NCBI GenBank assembly: GCA_949825045.1
Contig: OX463810.1
Location: 31,506,201 to 31,570,200 of the forward strand
Source: Argyresthia goedartella
Lineage: Eukaryota; Arthropoda; Insecta; Lepidoptera; Argyresthiidae
Direction of reading: 5' to 3'
DNA: 64,000 nt
Under the pieces are notes generated by a model. It worked only from the letters and a program-made list of their open reading frames with translations, did no database searches and had not been told where the DNA came from. Shown here piece after piece: positions 50,560 through 62,739 of this stretch (position 1 is its first letter; every line of letters starts with the position of its first letter). Made by a program: the position numbers and the translations under genes.

Positions 50560-51066
50560 TGTTCGATTCAAAATCGATACTCGATCGATGGTTTCGGAAC
50601 GGCCATTTTGAATTTGACAGTTGCTGCCAACAGAGCAGTTTTTTGACAACTGACGGAAAAAAAGCCCCCGCAATGTGACGCGTATTGATTTTGGGCATTG
50701 AAATTAAATCGTAAGCCATCTGGAATTGTATTCGGGCTCCCCTCAGGATTGTCTTATAGCTGAGTGTATTGTGGTTCTCCGAACCAGATAAAGTTCGTAT
50801 TTACGTAACACTGTGCGCGTCGAAGCTGGCCTGCCAGCCATACCTGGTTGGCTGAAGAACCTGTCTACCAAGAAGAGCCTAGGGTGCACCCAGGCCTTGC
50901 AGAGAGACAGGAGTTTGACGGGAACGAAGCACAGACCAGGTCAGATAGAATCTATTTACTTTAGCTCGGTGAAACGCCGACGTTCTTACCTCTTGGCATC
51001 TGATCGCTACGCTACCTCGTAGCTATGGGCCCCTGCGAGGTCATCGGGTGCCGAGAGGCCTGAACA
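50560..51066 (+). repeat. Element E 3' LTR
   Basis: 507 bp. Preceded by the GGACAGG...CCTGTCC hairpin and GGGCGGGTGAT purine-rich tract; followed by the CCGAT duplication. Confidence 0.93.
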
Positions 51067-53560
51067 CCGATATTCTGGAGTCGTTCGAGTTTTTTCACTA
51101 GATATTCGTTCGCGCTCGCCCAACAGACATCGGCGTAGTAGGCGAAGGGACTGAACAAGGGTGATTTTGGTCTGCCGCGGCAAGAAGTACTGCAGACGCC
51201 TGAGGGAGTAAAAAGACGCAAAGACCCGTCTGCTGACCTCGCTGACAAATGGAGACCAATACAACTGGTTGTCAAAAATAACACCAAGGTTTTTCGCCTT
51301 AGCTGTGTACTCTAATGTGATGCCATTATATGATACAGGACCAATGGGTTTTTGTAACAAGGAAAGTGTGTGCCTGGGTTCCTAAAATCATGGTGTGTGA
51401 TTTAGTCGGGTTAACTAACAACCCGTATGCTGAGGCCCAGTCTTTAACATTCTCGAGGTCAGCATTCAGTGCCTCAACGGATGAAACTAAATCGCAGGGG
51501 AACAGTGGCGATTAATTTTTAGATCATCTGCGTACAGATGATAATAAGAAGAGGGGAGGTCGGAAATGGAGTTAATAAAGACTGAAAAAAAGAGGAGAGA
51601 GAATACCACCTTGAGGCACTCCAGACGAAAGATCACACCATTGAGTTTCAGTCTCTTCAGACTTAATGCGTTGCTGACGACCTCTTAGGTATGATTCAAA
51701 CCAGCCAGCAGCGTAGAAGGAGACACTCAGCAAAGTCTAAATAGCGACAAGAATTTCAAAATCGAGGCAGTTAAAGGCATCGCTGAAGTCAAGCACGGCC
51801 AGCACCCTAACCAACCTCTTATCCATGGCTAGCTGTATATCATCGCTGAATTTTAAGAGTGCTATGGTAGAACTATGCCCTGGTCTGAACCCCGATTGGA
51901 AAGCATTGAGAAGTTTGTTTGATGAAAGGTAGGAGTTGAGTTGGGAGTAGACAATGGATTCAAGGACTTTGGAGAGAATAGGTAAGATAGATATGGGCCT
52001 GTGATCTTTGAAGGAGGAGGGATAGGAATTTTTGAGCAGGGGGATGACAATTGCTTTCTTCCACAGACTAGGAAAAGATTTAACCTATAGTGAGAAGTTG
52101 ATAATGTGGATAATTGAAAGGAGAAACTCTTCAAGGACGCTGTGGATCATATGATGGCTAACGTTGTCGCCACCAGCAGCTTTAGTTGTGATAGCTAGCA
52201 CTGCCTTTCTAACTGCGCCGATTCCAACGAGACTAACGTCGAATGGTGAGGCACAGACTGCAGCCTTCAACCGCAGACGACGAAGGGATGCCTCGTTTAT
52301 GGCAGGGTCCATCACGAGAGGGGCAGAAGAAAAGAACTGGTTTAGACCGTTGAGATCAACATCACCTGAAAAAGATTCCTAGGACTTGCCAACTCCAAGC
52401 GTTTTAAGAAATTTCCAGACCTGAGCTGGGATGTACATCTCTATACACTCATAGATGTGGCGCCGCTTGGTGTCAGGCAAATACGGTTGCATAGGTTTCG
52501 AAGGCGTTTAAATGCTAGGAGATTGACATCGGTTTGGTCTCTCTTATATCGGCTTTTCGCACGGTTTATTTTTGACATGAAACGCTTAATAGCGTCTGTC
52601 AACCACGGAGCAGGAAATAGTGTCACCCTGACCTTTTTCATTGCGTGCGTGCTTGTCGAACAGCCCCAGGACAATTGAGTTGAACTTCAGGATTTTGTCA
52701 TCAACGGTCTCACCAGTTACGACGGGAATTCAATCGACAGATGAGGCATCCGACTTAAGGGAATCGAGGTTAACACCCTTGAAGCTTCGAATATCAAGGA
52801 ATTTGGCTTTGCGCTTATGGAGCCTAATTTTGTATTAAATATAAACCAGATCGTGATAAGAGAAAAAGGCATTAAACTGGCCATGATCAGCCACCTTGGC
52901 TGTATTAAAGATAATCAAGAGATCAAGAACAGAGGTAATCCAGTGCGGCTGAAAGTGAGTAGCGTCAAGAGGATGAATATGTAATTTAAAGCAATTTACA
53001 ATAGATGCAAGTTTTGCAGAGCGGGCGTTGTTTTTCAGAAGACAGGTTTTAAAATCATCGAGGATGAGAGTGTCACTATAGAGAGGAGTCACGTCACTGA
53101 GTAGATTCAAAAGAATCAAAGTAATCAATACGAAGTGAGGGGCTGTAATATACACCCAGAAGACTGTTGTTGTGGTGCAAGCTGATCTCAAGGAAGAGAT
53201 ACTCAGCCAAACCAGAGTATAGGCTTGGCGAGTGGCTGATGACTTTCAAGGAATGTCAGAACGTAAGTAGATAGCAACCGCGCCATCAGCTTTGCCGTCC
53301 TACGGTTGCGATAGGGCCTGAACCCTGGCAAAGAATACATGGAGGAAGGAAGAGATGGTTTCAGTAATGATTCGGATACAAGAACACCATGTATACTCTG
53401 ATCGCTGAAAGCTTCTTCTTCTTCTAACTAGCAGGAATGCTTTGGGCATTAATATGAACGACGAAAATTGAACTTCGACTGATTGAACGCGCGTTTCAGG
53501 TTGCTGGACAATGACGCGTCCACAAGGGAGTCGACACCTCCCGTACCAAGAGAGTCACCG
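51067..53560 (-). pseudogene. Element I (CR1-like non-LTR), endonuclease-RT segment
   Basis: Minus strand, read from 53560 down. Endonuclease pieces: DQSIHGVLVSESLLKPSLPS, DDFKTCLLKN, VADHGQFNAFFSYHDLVYI. RT pieces: AAGGDNVSHHMIHSVLEEFL, DHRPISILPILSKVLESIVY, QSGFRPGHSSTIALLKFSDD, GVPQGGILSPLFFSVFINSI, active site YHLYADDLKI, and AKNLGVIFDNQLYWSPFVSE. Several stops and shifts. It ends at the CCGAT target site of element E and resumes at 45977. Confidence 0.8.
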
Positions 53561-54239
53561 CTAGAAGAGCTAGAGAAAAAACTATCTGTGAAATTATTTA
53601 TGATGTCCATATAAAATTAAAATATTAAAAAAGCTATAAAATAAATATAAAACTAAACTATAATATCTTCACCTTACGAGGATAACACTTAAAATACAAA
53701 AAGCGGGTTCAGGCACACTGGTCATGCTGGGAAAGAATCTATTACCTATCTACAAAGTTTAAAACAACACAGACAAAACGAACAAGTCAGACGTAATCAA
53801 CAAAACGCCGAAAATTATTATTTTGTTTTAATGTAAGGTGACCTACAATTCTTTCGGCTCACTTACAAGATAATATGCAGGCAGGGAAAACATGGAACAT
53901 AATAATAACAGAAAGTTGTAAAAAAAAAAATATAAATCGAAAATCAAACGAACAGCAACGAGACGGACGGTAAACATATAGGACAACTTCATACTATTAG
54001 TGGAACACGCCTCGCACGTCCCGTTCCTATCCGTAACGCAAAAAAAGGAAATATATACGGATGACACTTGTTCTAACCAGACAATAAAACATTGACAATA
54101 TTATTTTGATATTTTAGATTTGAAGTGAATTCAGAATTTTTAAAGAAAAAGTGTCACTCTAACTTAACCTAAATCTTACCCTACCTGCTAAAACATGAAA
54201 ACTCGTATAATCCGATCAATCTGAAGTGACCGAAACTCA
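53561..54239. other. AT-rich sequence without recognised gene
   Basis: Possibly the 5' region of element I (minus strand) followed by unique sequence. No convincing ORF or repeat structure. Confidence 0.4.
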
Positions 54240-55690
54240 AATCAAATCAAAATCAAAATAAAAAATCATTTATTTCCATAGGATGTTGTTACATCACTTA
54301 GATCCGTCATTACATTTTTTTTGGGTGAGTTCACTAACACAATGGCGGAATCTGTGGAGAAGAGCTCACCGAAGAAACTCCACAGTCTTCGCATCTTTTG
54401 CGTTTCCTTTTTTAAATAAAATATTGTCAAATTACAAAATGAATGCTAATTATATATCGAAACAGCCTGTTACTCAAACAATCTATTCCCATGGACATCT
54501 GTCCTCTAAGTAATCAGATATCCTATAGTAACCTTTTTTATACAATTTCTGTTTTATTATTATTTTAAACTTGTCTAAAGGTAAGTTTTTAATATCAGTA
54601 GGGACCTTATTGTAATAGCGTATACAATTGCCTTTAAAAGAATTACTAATTTTATGTAGTCGGCTTACATAAGCAGCCAACTTGTCTTTATTTCTAGTAT
54701 TAAAATTGTGTATATCACTGTACTTCTGAAAATTACTTATATTTCTTTTTACATACACAAGATTGTCATAGATATATTGAGACACAAATGTCAGAATATT
54801 GATTTCTTTAAACTTTTCCCTCAGTGACACTCTAGGCCCTAATCTATAAATTGCACGAACAGCCCGTTTCTGCAGAATAAATATACTATTAGCATTCGCA
54901 GCGTGACCCCACAGTAAAATACCATAGGTCATTAGACTATGAAAGTAACTAAAGTAGACTAGTCTAGCGGTGTCTACGTCGGTAAGAGCTCTAATTTTTT
55001 TAACTGCGAACGCTGCTGAACTCAGTCTGTTTGACAATTTATTTATATGAGGATCCCATTGTAGTTTGGCGTCTAAAGTAATGCCCAAAAAGACAGTCGA
55101 CTGCACAGGGTCCAATCTCTGTCCTTTTATAAATATGTCTGTAGTTACCGGGTTCACATTGGGTAACACGAATTTAATACATTTAGTTTTCTTTTCATTA
55201 AGTAATAAATTGTTAACAGTAAACCAGTTCACTATACTAGAGATAGCATTGTTTACCTCGCCATTATTTGATTGCTGTCTTTTAACTTTAAATATCAAAT
55301 AAGTATCATCGGCAAACAATACTAACCCATGTTTTGCTTTAACAAGGTAAGGTAAATCATTAATATATACTAAAAACAAGAAAGGACCAAGAATTGAACC
55401 TTGCGGTACGCCCATACTTATTGAAGACCCAGGTGATCTTTTCCCATTAACATCGACCATCTGAACCCTATCTGTTAGATATGACTCCAGAAGGCCAAGG
55501 GCCTGATCTTTTACACCATAATGGCGTAACTTCCTGACAAGAGTGTCATGATGGACGCAATCAAAAGCCTTGGATATATCGCAGAAGACACCTATTGCAT
55601 CCATTGCGTCATCCCAGGCATCAAAAATATTGTCGATTAGTTCAACACCAGCATCGGCTGTTGAACGACCCTTTGTGAAACAAAACCAAA
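54240..55690 (-). pseudogene. Element G: non-LTR reverse transcriptase, 5'-truncated
   Basis: From about 55690 down: FCFTKGRSTADAGVELIDNI, GVFCDISKAFDCVHHDTLVR, MGVPQGSILGPFLFLVYIND, active site LFADDTYLIF, TVFLGITLDAKLQWDPHINK, SYFHSLMTYGILLWGHAANA and FNTRNKDKLAAYVSRLHKIS, with stop near 54483. About 400 codons are open without a break, so it is 5'-truncated but otherwise well kept. The 3' end on the minus strand has TTTTGATTTTGATTTGATTT at about 54240. Clade not assigned. Confidence 0.82.
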
Positions 55691-56039
55691 ATTATTGGTA
55701 TGGCCATTTTATTAGCCATTTTGTTTTATTTGTTTATCGGAATAAACTGGACTCTCCCTTCAGATAACCGAAACTCTTGTGCCTCTCCCGATGCAAGAGG
55801 ATTGCAGATATTGAGTTTTGTGCTTAGTTAATTGTCATTATACGATTGATAATTGCTCATTAATTAATAAAATTAATTATAATCAATATTATTATTTTTT
55901 ATCTACACACGTATCACAAACCCTCTTTACTGCTCCAAAAACCACACGTTACGACCAGCATAATGACAAACTTCTTGGTAAAAGCTCATTTCTTATCTGA
56001 ATATTGATTATTATGACCATAATGTACCAAAATTTGTCA

Positions 56040-57150
56040 AATCATGACATTGAAATTTCGAACGCCGACGCCCGCCGAAATTTCGTTCGCGACGAAAGGT
56101 CGGAGCTGGAGCTGATTGGTGACAGCGCGGTGCCGCAGGGATCCGTTATGGGCAACTATTTATTTCTAGTCCTGGTAAATGACATCACGTCTGCCTCCAG
56201 TGAAGCTGAGTATGTGATGTTTGCAGATCAGTCTGTCATTGTCGCAGCTGACAACTACTGCATGCTCAAAAACAAACTGAACCAAGTAATGTCTCAAATT
56301 TCAAACTAGTTCACTGCGAATGGAATGCAACTAAATGTTGATAAAATAAATCTGATGCATTTTCAACTGCGAAAGGCCGGACCACTCCGCCTAGATGTCA
56401 AGTGTAATGGCGTTCCCGTTCCACAGGTTGATAAGGTAAAGTACTTGGGCTTCATTATCGACTCTGCACTAACCTGGTCCCCTCATATCGATGCTTTGTG
56501 CGCCCGACTCTCTTCAGCGTGTCATGCACTACGGCAACTGGGTCCCAGTCTTATTATAGACAACATAAAATTGGCCTATTACGGATATTTCAACTCCATA
56601 CTAAACTACGGGATTGACCTCGGGGCAACAGCTGCAAACAGAGACAAGACATTTATTATGCAAAAGCGAGCAATCAGAATCACTGCAGGTGAACCGCGAG
56701 ATTGGCCTGCACAAGAACTCTTCAGGAAGTATAAGATCCTCACGCTGCCGAGCATGTACATACTGCAGGTAGCTAGGGTACGTTAGAAGCAACTTAAGAA
56801 TGTTCCCCATAAACCATGACCGTCATAATGTGAAGAACACCAGACAGAGAGACAAACTCTATGTACCAAAAAGAAGACTGGCGAGATCTGACATATGCCT
56901 AAATGTTATGGGTCCTAAAATATATAATTCGCTACCATCTGAAATTAAACAAGAAGGTAGTGATGCCATATTTTTAAAACGACTGAAAGACCAGCTGATT
57001 AAGGGAACCTACTCTAATCCAAAATACCTGTATGTACCTAAACATGAAATTAATTTTATTAATATTAAAATGTAACTAATTATATTAATTAATGGCATTC
57101 AATGATAAAATTACATGTAAATTTACAAATTACCAATAAATACTTACTTA
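56040..57150 (+). pseudogene. Element H: degenerate non-LTR RT with mutated active site
   Basis: Plus strand: DSAVPQGSVMGNYLFLVLVN, then FADQSVIVAADN where FADD is expected, VKYLGFIIDSALTWSPHIDA, GYFNSILNYGIDLGATAANR and RRLARSDICLNVMGPKIYNS. A stop after MSQISN (56309) and another near 56786. The 3' end is AATAAATACTTACTTACTTA. Loss of the second catalytic aspartate makes it inactive. Confidence 0.75.
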
Positions 57151-57170
57151 CTTACTTACTTACTTACATA
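57136..57170 (+). repeat. (TTAC)n microsatellite at the 3' end of element H
   Basis: Several TTAC/ACTT units directly after AATAAA, typical of the 3' tail repeat of some CR1-like elements. Confidence 0.7.
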
Positions 57171-58169
57171 AACTACTATTTTATCATATTTTGATTTTCT
57201 GTAAATAAGTTCTCAATTTATATCCACTTTCGGTTTCAATGAGCAAAGAGTTTCGTTAACCTGAGTACATAGTTCAATATATACATACTAAATACACAAA
57301 ACTCTTTTTCAATGTTTCGATGTACGTCCTTAAATGTAGTCCTACTTAGTATTTAATATTTTATTATTAAAATTTAAAAAGGTATACTCGTACAAAAGTA
57401 CGTTTACGTTTTTCCGTGTACAATGGTTGACGTCCTAATCGCACTTGACCGGTTTTCTTAATTACTTATCTTCAATGTACAGACACATCGGTTCTACTGT
57501 TTTATTATATGTCTTGATGGTATAACCCGTGAAAGTAAATGATGCCACAGTTTCCTGAATAATGTATTAGATATCTGCTACAGCTTCCGGAATATATTGA
57601 CTTCATTTGAGATTAAAATTTCCATTTGAAATTAATCTGAATGACAATGCGCGTCAAGAAACGAATAATTTTGCGTATCTGGTACAAGATTGATCGGTCT
57701 TTGGGCCTCCAGTGATAGGACGCCAGACAAGGTGCTACTTTTATGACTAATGGATACCCTAGACTTTGATGGATCTAGACATGGCAACTCTGAGACAGAC
57801 TAGTGCGTGACCACATAATATATGACTGCTTGGCTAGACATTGCGGCCGTGATATATTCTTTGTGAATTGAGTCATGAAAATGATTTCAAATGTTAGTTT
57901 TTGAAACTGTTTAACAATTTATTGCGAAGACGGCATAGCCTCATTACAAGACTAGCTTCAAAGTGCGTCTGCAAATCGTAGGAAAAATATCCTAATTTTC
58001 TTCGGGAGGAAACTGTTTCTCAAGATACAGCTGGAGAAACTGTAGGAAAGATAATTATATTCCATAGATTGATGGCCAGAGGGGAAAGAGAATATCGCGG
58101 AGGGGGTGAAGTCCCCGCGCACCCGCATATGCCCTGTCATAGTGCTGCAAGTTCACGTATATGCTTGGA

Positions 58170-58201
<32 letters not shown>

Positions 58202-58429
58202 TAGGCTATTCTCTTGTTCTGTTGGTGATGATTCCGTTGGTGCGGAAGTGTTGGGTCATCAGTGGACAACTCGTGTCTAATAAACTGAAACGCGTATTTT
58301 TTAAATTTTACACGAACTTCAATGTTGTTCACATCAATGCACAAAGTATACCAGATATCCTGATCTCCTTGATACCTTCAGCGACCAGAACGTATACGAA
58401 GAATCTGACCTCAATATAGCATATGATAA
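57171..58429. other. Intergenic or intronic sequence, no gene recognised
   Basis: AT-rich. A GC-richer patch at 58075-58150 (GTGAAGTCCCCGCGCACCCG) looks like a repeat fragment. A (TA)n run lies at about 58171-58197. No ORF with recognisable content. Confidence 0.5.
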
Positions 58430-60480
58430 TTTCCATGAATTATTCTGTTTGTTTTATAGTCTTTGTTTCACAGCAATGAGAATAAAAAGATACATGAAGG
58501 TTAAACCGAAATGGATAACAAAAGGATTAAGAGTTAGCTGTAAAATAAAAAGGTCTCTACGATATATTTTTTACAAACCAAAAACAAAAAATAATAAAAC
58601 TAAATACGAGGAATTCTCAAAACTATTAAAGAAATGTATTAATTACCCAATCACAGACACTTGCAAATAATAAATATGTAGACAATAGTACAAAAAAATG
58701 CAGGGCATCGTGGAATGTTGTTAAAAATGAATCAGGAAATCAACAATCATCAGATTGTATACACAATATTTTAATCATGAGGATACTTTAGTTCAGGAAG
58801 CAACTGAAATAGCTCAAACAATAAATGACTTCTTTATGAAAATCACAAATAAAATAAACCATAACTTGGCTCTCACCGGCGGCGGTTGCCATCGGAGTAG
58901 TAAGAATATTTTTCTGAAACCCTTTGATATTAACGTTTTGCCAAAACTGATAATGTCGCTAAACAACATCAACACAGAGGGCTGTGATGGTATAGCAATC
59001 AAAATAATTAAGGCAAGTTACTTCGAAATAACTCTGGAAAATATCCTGTCTCTTGAAACAGGATACTTTCCAGAACAACTAAAATTATCGGTGGTAAAAT
59101 CTTTGTACAAAAAGGGTGAGAAATATGAAATATGAAATTATCGTCCAATTACACGCCTGTGTTATCGAAGGCTTTCGAAAAAGCAATGCATGTAAGGTTA
59201 TCCTAATGTTTAACAAAGTTCAAGGTATTAAAATCAGAGCAACATGGTTTTCAAAAAATAAGTTTATAACTTTGGAAGCTTTCAAACTGGTAGAGCAAAT
59301 TGTTCACAACGTAGATGTCAAAAATTATAGTAAAGGACTTATTTTCGATATGTCCAACTTCGTTCGATTTCGTTGAACATGGGTTATTGATGTCGAAACA
59401 TGAAGCAAATGGCATAAGAGGCGTAGCACGAGACTGGCTGCAGACTTATTTAGACAATAGGGTGCAAAGTGAAGATATTAGTCGTCAATGAAAAAAAATA
59501 GGTAAAATGATATAAATCCGAGCTAAAATGCAATCAATTTGGCATACCACAAGGCAGTGTATTTGGACCTCTTCTTTTCTTACTTTACATAAATGACCTG
59601 CCGTAAGTAACGACTCAAAGCTGCATTCTATTCGCAGATGATATATCGATAAATGTATCACGTCTAATAACTGATGACATTTCACTTCATGAATTTGACA
59701 TTAATATAACAATTACTTCTATAATTAATTGGTTAAATAGTAATAATTTGTAAATAAAACTATGTATATAAATTTTAATAACTTTGACGTATATATTAGA
59801 GACATGACATTAAATATAAATCATAATGGACAAATTCTAAGGAGGATGATAGTGTGACATTTTTAGGTATTGCAATTGATCGAAATTTGAATTGGAAAGA
59901 ACACATGAACAAATTATGTAATAAGATAAATTTATTCGTTTTAGTACTAAGTCGTTTGCACAAAACAGCCGAAAAAAACCACTCCATTGCATATCCTGGC
60001 TATGTCGAATCTGTCATAAGATATGGTCTTATAATACGGGGTAACGGTACCGAAATTAACATTCTTCATTGCCCAAAAAAAATGTGAGTTGACCAATGAA
60101 TCTATTTGTGGTATGGCCCTGTATGAGTCTTGTAAACAAATATAAAAAGAAACATATTACCAGTACATTGTCTTTATGTAAATTGTCGGTAAATTTGTTA
60201 AATCGAATCCTGAGCTTTACGTAAAAGCTCAACATTATTTTTCGAGGAACTCAAGAATCTCTGACAGGCTTGTCTTCAATCACACACCGATAACAGCATT
60301 TTATCTAAAATAAACTGTTCAGCGATGTGTGTAATAGTTTATAAAAATACCCAATGACATAATAGAAACGCTACCGTTCAACTGCTTTAGACGTAAATTA
60401 TTCAATTGGCTTCTGCAAAACGGTTTTTACTCTGTTAGCGAATTTATTAACCATAAATGTACATAAGATTGATCTTGGCT
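58430..60480 (+). pseudogene. Old, heavily degraded non-LTR element
   Basis: Plus-strand fragments in shifting frames: KPKWITKGLRVSCKIKRSLR (linker), ATEIAQTINDFFMKITNKIN, IMSLNNINTEGCDGIAIKII, LKLSVVKSLYKKGEK, LIFDMSNFVRF, and VTFLGIAIDRNLNWKEHMNK. Many stops. Order endonuclease-linker to RT C-terminus is preserved. Confidence 0.72.
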
Positions 60481-60562
60481 AGAGTTGTTATCGTGTTTTA
60501 ATGATTGAATATAATAATACTGATATAATGCCATATAACCTCAGCGTCCTTCAGCTATTATC

Positions 60563-60850
60563 GTGAAATTCACTCGCCGTTTCAGTAAAGACCAGGTTCT
60601 AGCGGATGTTCGGGCTCGCCGTGGTGTCACGTCAGCTGATATCGGAACGCCTGGACCGGCCTCGAACTTGTTCCTTGGTGACCACTTGACACCTAACATC
60701 AAGCAACTACTCAAAAGGGCTAGGCAACTGAAAACCGAGTTGGGCTACTCCTACATTTGGATAAGAGACTGCAAGATTTTTATGCGAGGAAATGATCAAT
60801 CGAAAATTATTCTCAGTTCCAAAGAGTCGGACTTAAAGAGATTAAATTGA
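60563..60850 (+). pseudogene. Non-LTR ORF1 fragment with FP-like C-terminal domain (second copy)
   Basis: The frame reads IVKFTRRFSKDQVLADVRAR, RGVTSADIGTPGPASNLFLG, DHLTPNIKQLLKRARQLKTE, LGYSYIWIRDCKIFMRGNDQ and ends DLKRLN, TAA. It is intact at the C-terminus, with no clear N-terminal part. Homologous to 39410-39649. Resembles the C-terminal domain of FP-type ORF1 proteins of insect non-LTR elements. Confidence 0.62.
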
Positions 60851-61299
60851 CTCACTGATTGTTCATTATTGTACATTTTTTTATTATTATTGTTTCAGCT
60901 ACTACCTTATTCTGGTAATAATTATGCCTCACGCCCAGAAACCGTAAACTATTGCCGTCTGTTTTGTTTTACGATCATTACTAAGTCACTCACTGTAGCT
61001 TCTCATTACTCACACATAAGTAGATACCTAATCCTTACTGTTACACATAATTATTTAATCGTTACTTTATTGAACTTACTTTCCCCTGTTTAAATACGTC
61101 ACATCAATACATTGAAAGTTGTTCGTACCTTACAAGGCACTTATATGTCAATTAAGCAAATAAAATATATTACTATTGGCTGTAAACAATGACGTCCAAG
61201 AGTTTTATTTGTTCTTAACAAAACGTGCGGGGCCTCCGCACCAAATCACATGATTTTTTAAAGAGTGCCTTGCATTCAAACTATGATGTCATTTTTACA
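60851..61299. other. Non-coding sequence, nothing recognised
   Basis: AT-rich, possibly the 3' flank of the ORF1 fragment. No gene seen. Confidence 0.5.
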
Positions 61300-62395
61300 A
61301 CATAGAGTTGGCTGACATCAAATTTCTATAATCGTGAGTATTTCGACGATAGGAATGTTGTGTTCCGGTGCGGCAGATCCGAGAAGGCCAAAGAGTGATC
61401 GCCCGCAATCGAAAACAGTGCTTGTATGCGACGGTATTGTGATGAGGTAGAGAGCAGGGAAGCCGTGTGAGTTCTACGTGGACGAGCCGAAGGGAGAAAT
61501 TGAAAAACCTCACGGAGAAAGCTAGGGTATAGAGGGTTGGTTAAGATGTTGAATAGAAGAGTGACAAAGTGTTTGTCCGGACGAAGACGGTTTGGCAGCC
61601 GTTTTAACTCCTTGCGATACTGCGAGACGTGGTCAAACTTGCGCAGTCCGAAGATAAACCGAATCCCGAGATTTTGAAGTCGCTCTAGTCTGTTCAGTTG
61701 CTCTTCATTGGCGCTAGTCCAACAAACATCGGCATAATCGATCAAGGGGAGAAGAAGAGATTGAACAAGAGTAATTTTTGTTTGATGGGGCAGAAAGTTC
61801 TGGAGCCGTCTTAGTGAGTGAAAAGTGGCAAAGACGCGCCTACTGACCTCGCTGACATGGTTAGTCCAGGAGAGTTGTCTATCAAACATGACACCCAGGT
61901 TTTTGGCCTTGTCACTGTAGGCGATTAAAGTACCGTCATAGGTAACGGGCGGTATGGACAAATGTTGCAATACTTACGTTTAAAGAATGCCCGGTACCTA
62001 TAACAATCGCCTGGGACTTACTGGGGTTTACCAGCAATCCGTATGACGAAGCCCAGGTTAGCATAGAGATGATATGAGGAGGAGATAACATCGGAGATAG
62101 AGTTGATGAAGACAGAGAATAAGAGAGGGGAAAGAATACCACCCTAAGGAACGCCCGCAAAAAGATCGCACCACTCAGTAAAGGTCTCCTCTGACCGACC
62201 GATCCCTTAGATAAGAGTCGAACCAGCTGGCCGAGCGAGACGAGACATTAAGAGACCTTAATATTTGAGTGAGAATGTCAAAATCAACACAGTTGAAGGC
62301 GCTACTGAAGTCGAGCAGTGCTAGCACAGAAAGCTGTTTGTTATCCATAGCGATATCATATCATCCGTGACCTTTAACAAAGCCGTTGCGGTGCT
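61300..62395 (-). pseudogene. Element J: CR1-like RT C-terminus, 5'-truncated
   Basis: Minus strand: MDNKQLSVLALLDFSSAFNC and following pieces near 62350-62200, with frameshifts through the catalytic region. Then a clean 214-codon stretch (61326-61970) with AKNLGVMFDRQLSWTNHVSE, LPHQTKITLVQSLLLPLIDY, GIRFIFGLRKFDHVSQYRKE and RRTHTASLLST. Same family as element I. Confidence 0.8.
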
Positions 62396-62430
62396 GTGAC
62401 CAGGAGGCCTACTATGACCTCTTAAATCTA

Positions 62431-62454
62431 TTCAGTTTAAGGCCTTAAACTGAA
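62431..62454. repeat. Perfect 24-bp palindrome
   Basis: TTCAGTTTAAGG is followed directly by its reverse complement. It lies at the edge between element J and the HARBI1-like region, so it may be a terminal repeat junction. Confidence 0.75.
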
Positions 62455-62739
62455 CTGCATTGCTAATTCGTACCATGACCTCTAAAAAGCAAGGCAGTTT
62501 AAGCCCTTATTACGTCCAGCGTTTTCATGCAGTTCACCTTTTTTTTCCTCCTAAAATCGTACCATGACGTGCCATTTGACAAGCGCTCGGCGATTACTGA
62601 AACGCTCAACTGTCAAAGTAAGCAATGTTTAAAAAGTTGCTCTGAGATTAACTTTATGTAAATTGTTGTCTTGTTGTTGATAGTTTAGTAGACGCTTTGC
62701 GATTGTACAAGTGCTTTTTAGTTATTTTCTTTATAAGAA

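Larger units (their letters stand above)
45978..51066 (+). mobile_element. Element E: BEL/Pao retrotransposon with two in-frame pol deletions
   Basis: 5089 bp with 507-bp LTRs (45978-46484, 50560-51066) that read as identical. The target duplication CCGAT lies at 45973-45977 and 51067-51071. It is inserted in the RT gene of element I. The primer site after the LTR is TTT then TGGTAGCAAGAGCGTGG. Gag is intact; pol lacks RT and the start of integrase. Same family as the partial element at 1-797. Confidence 0.94.
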
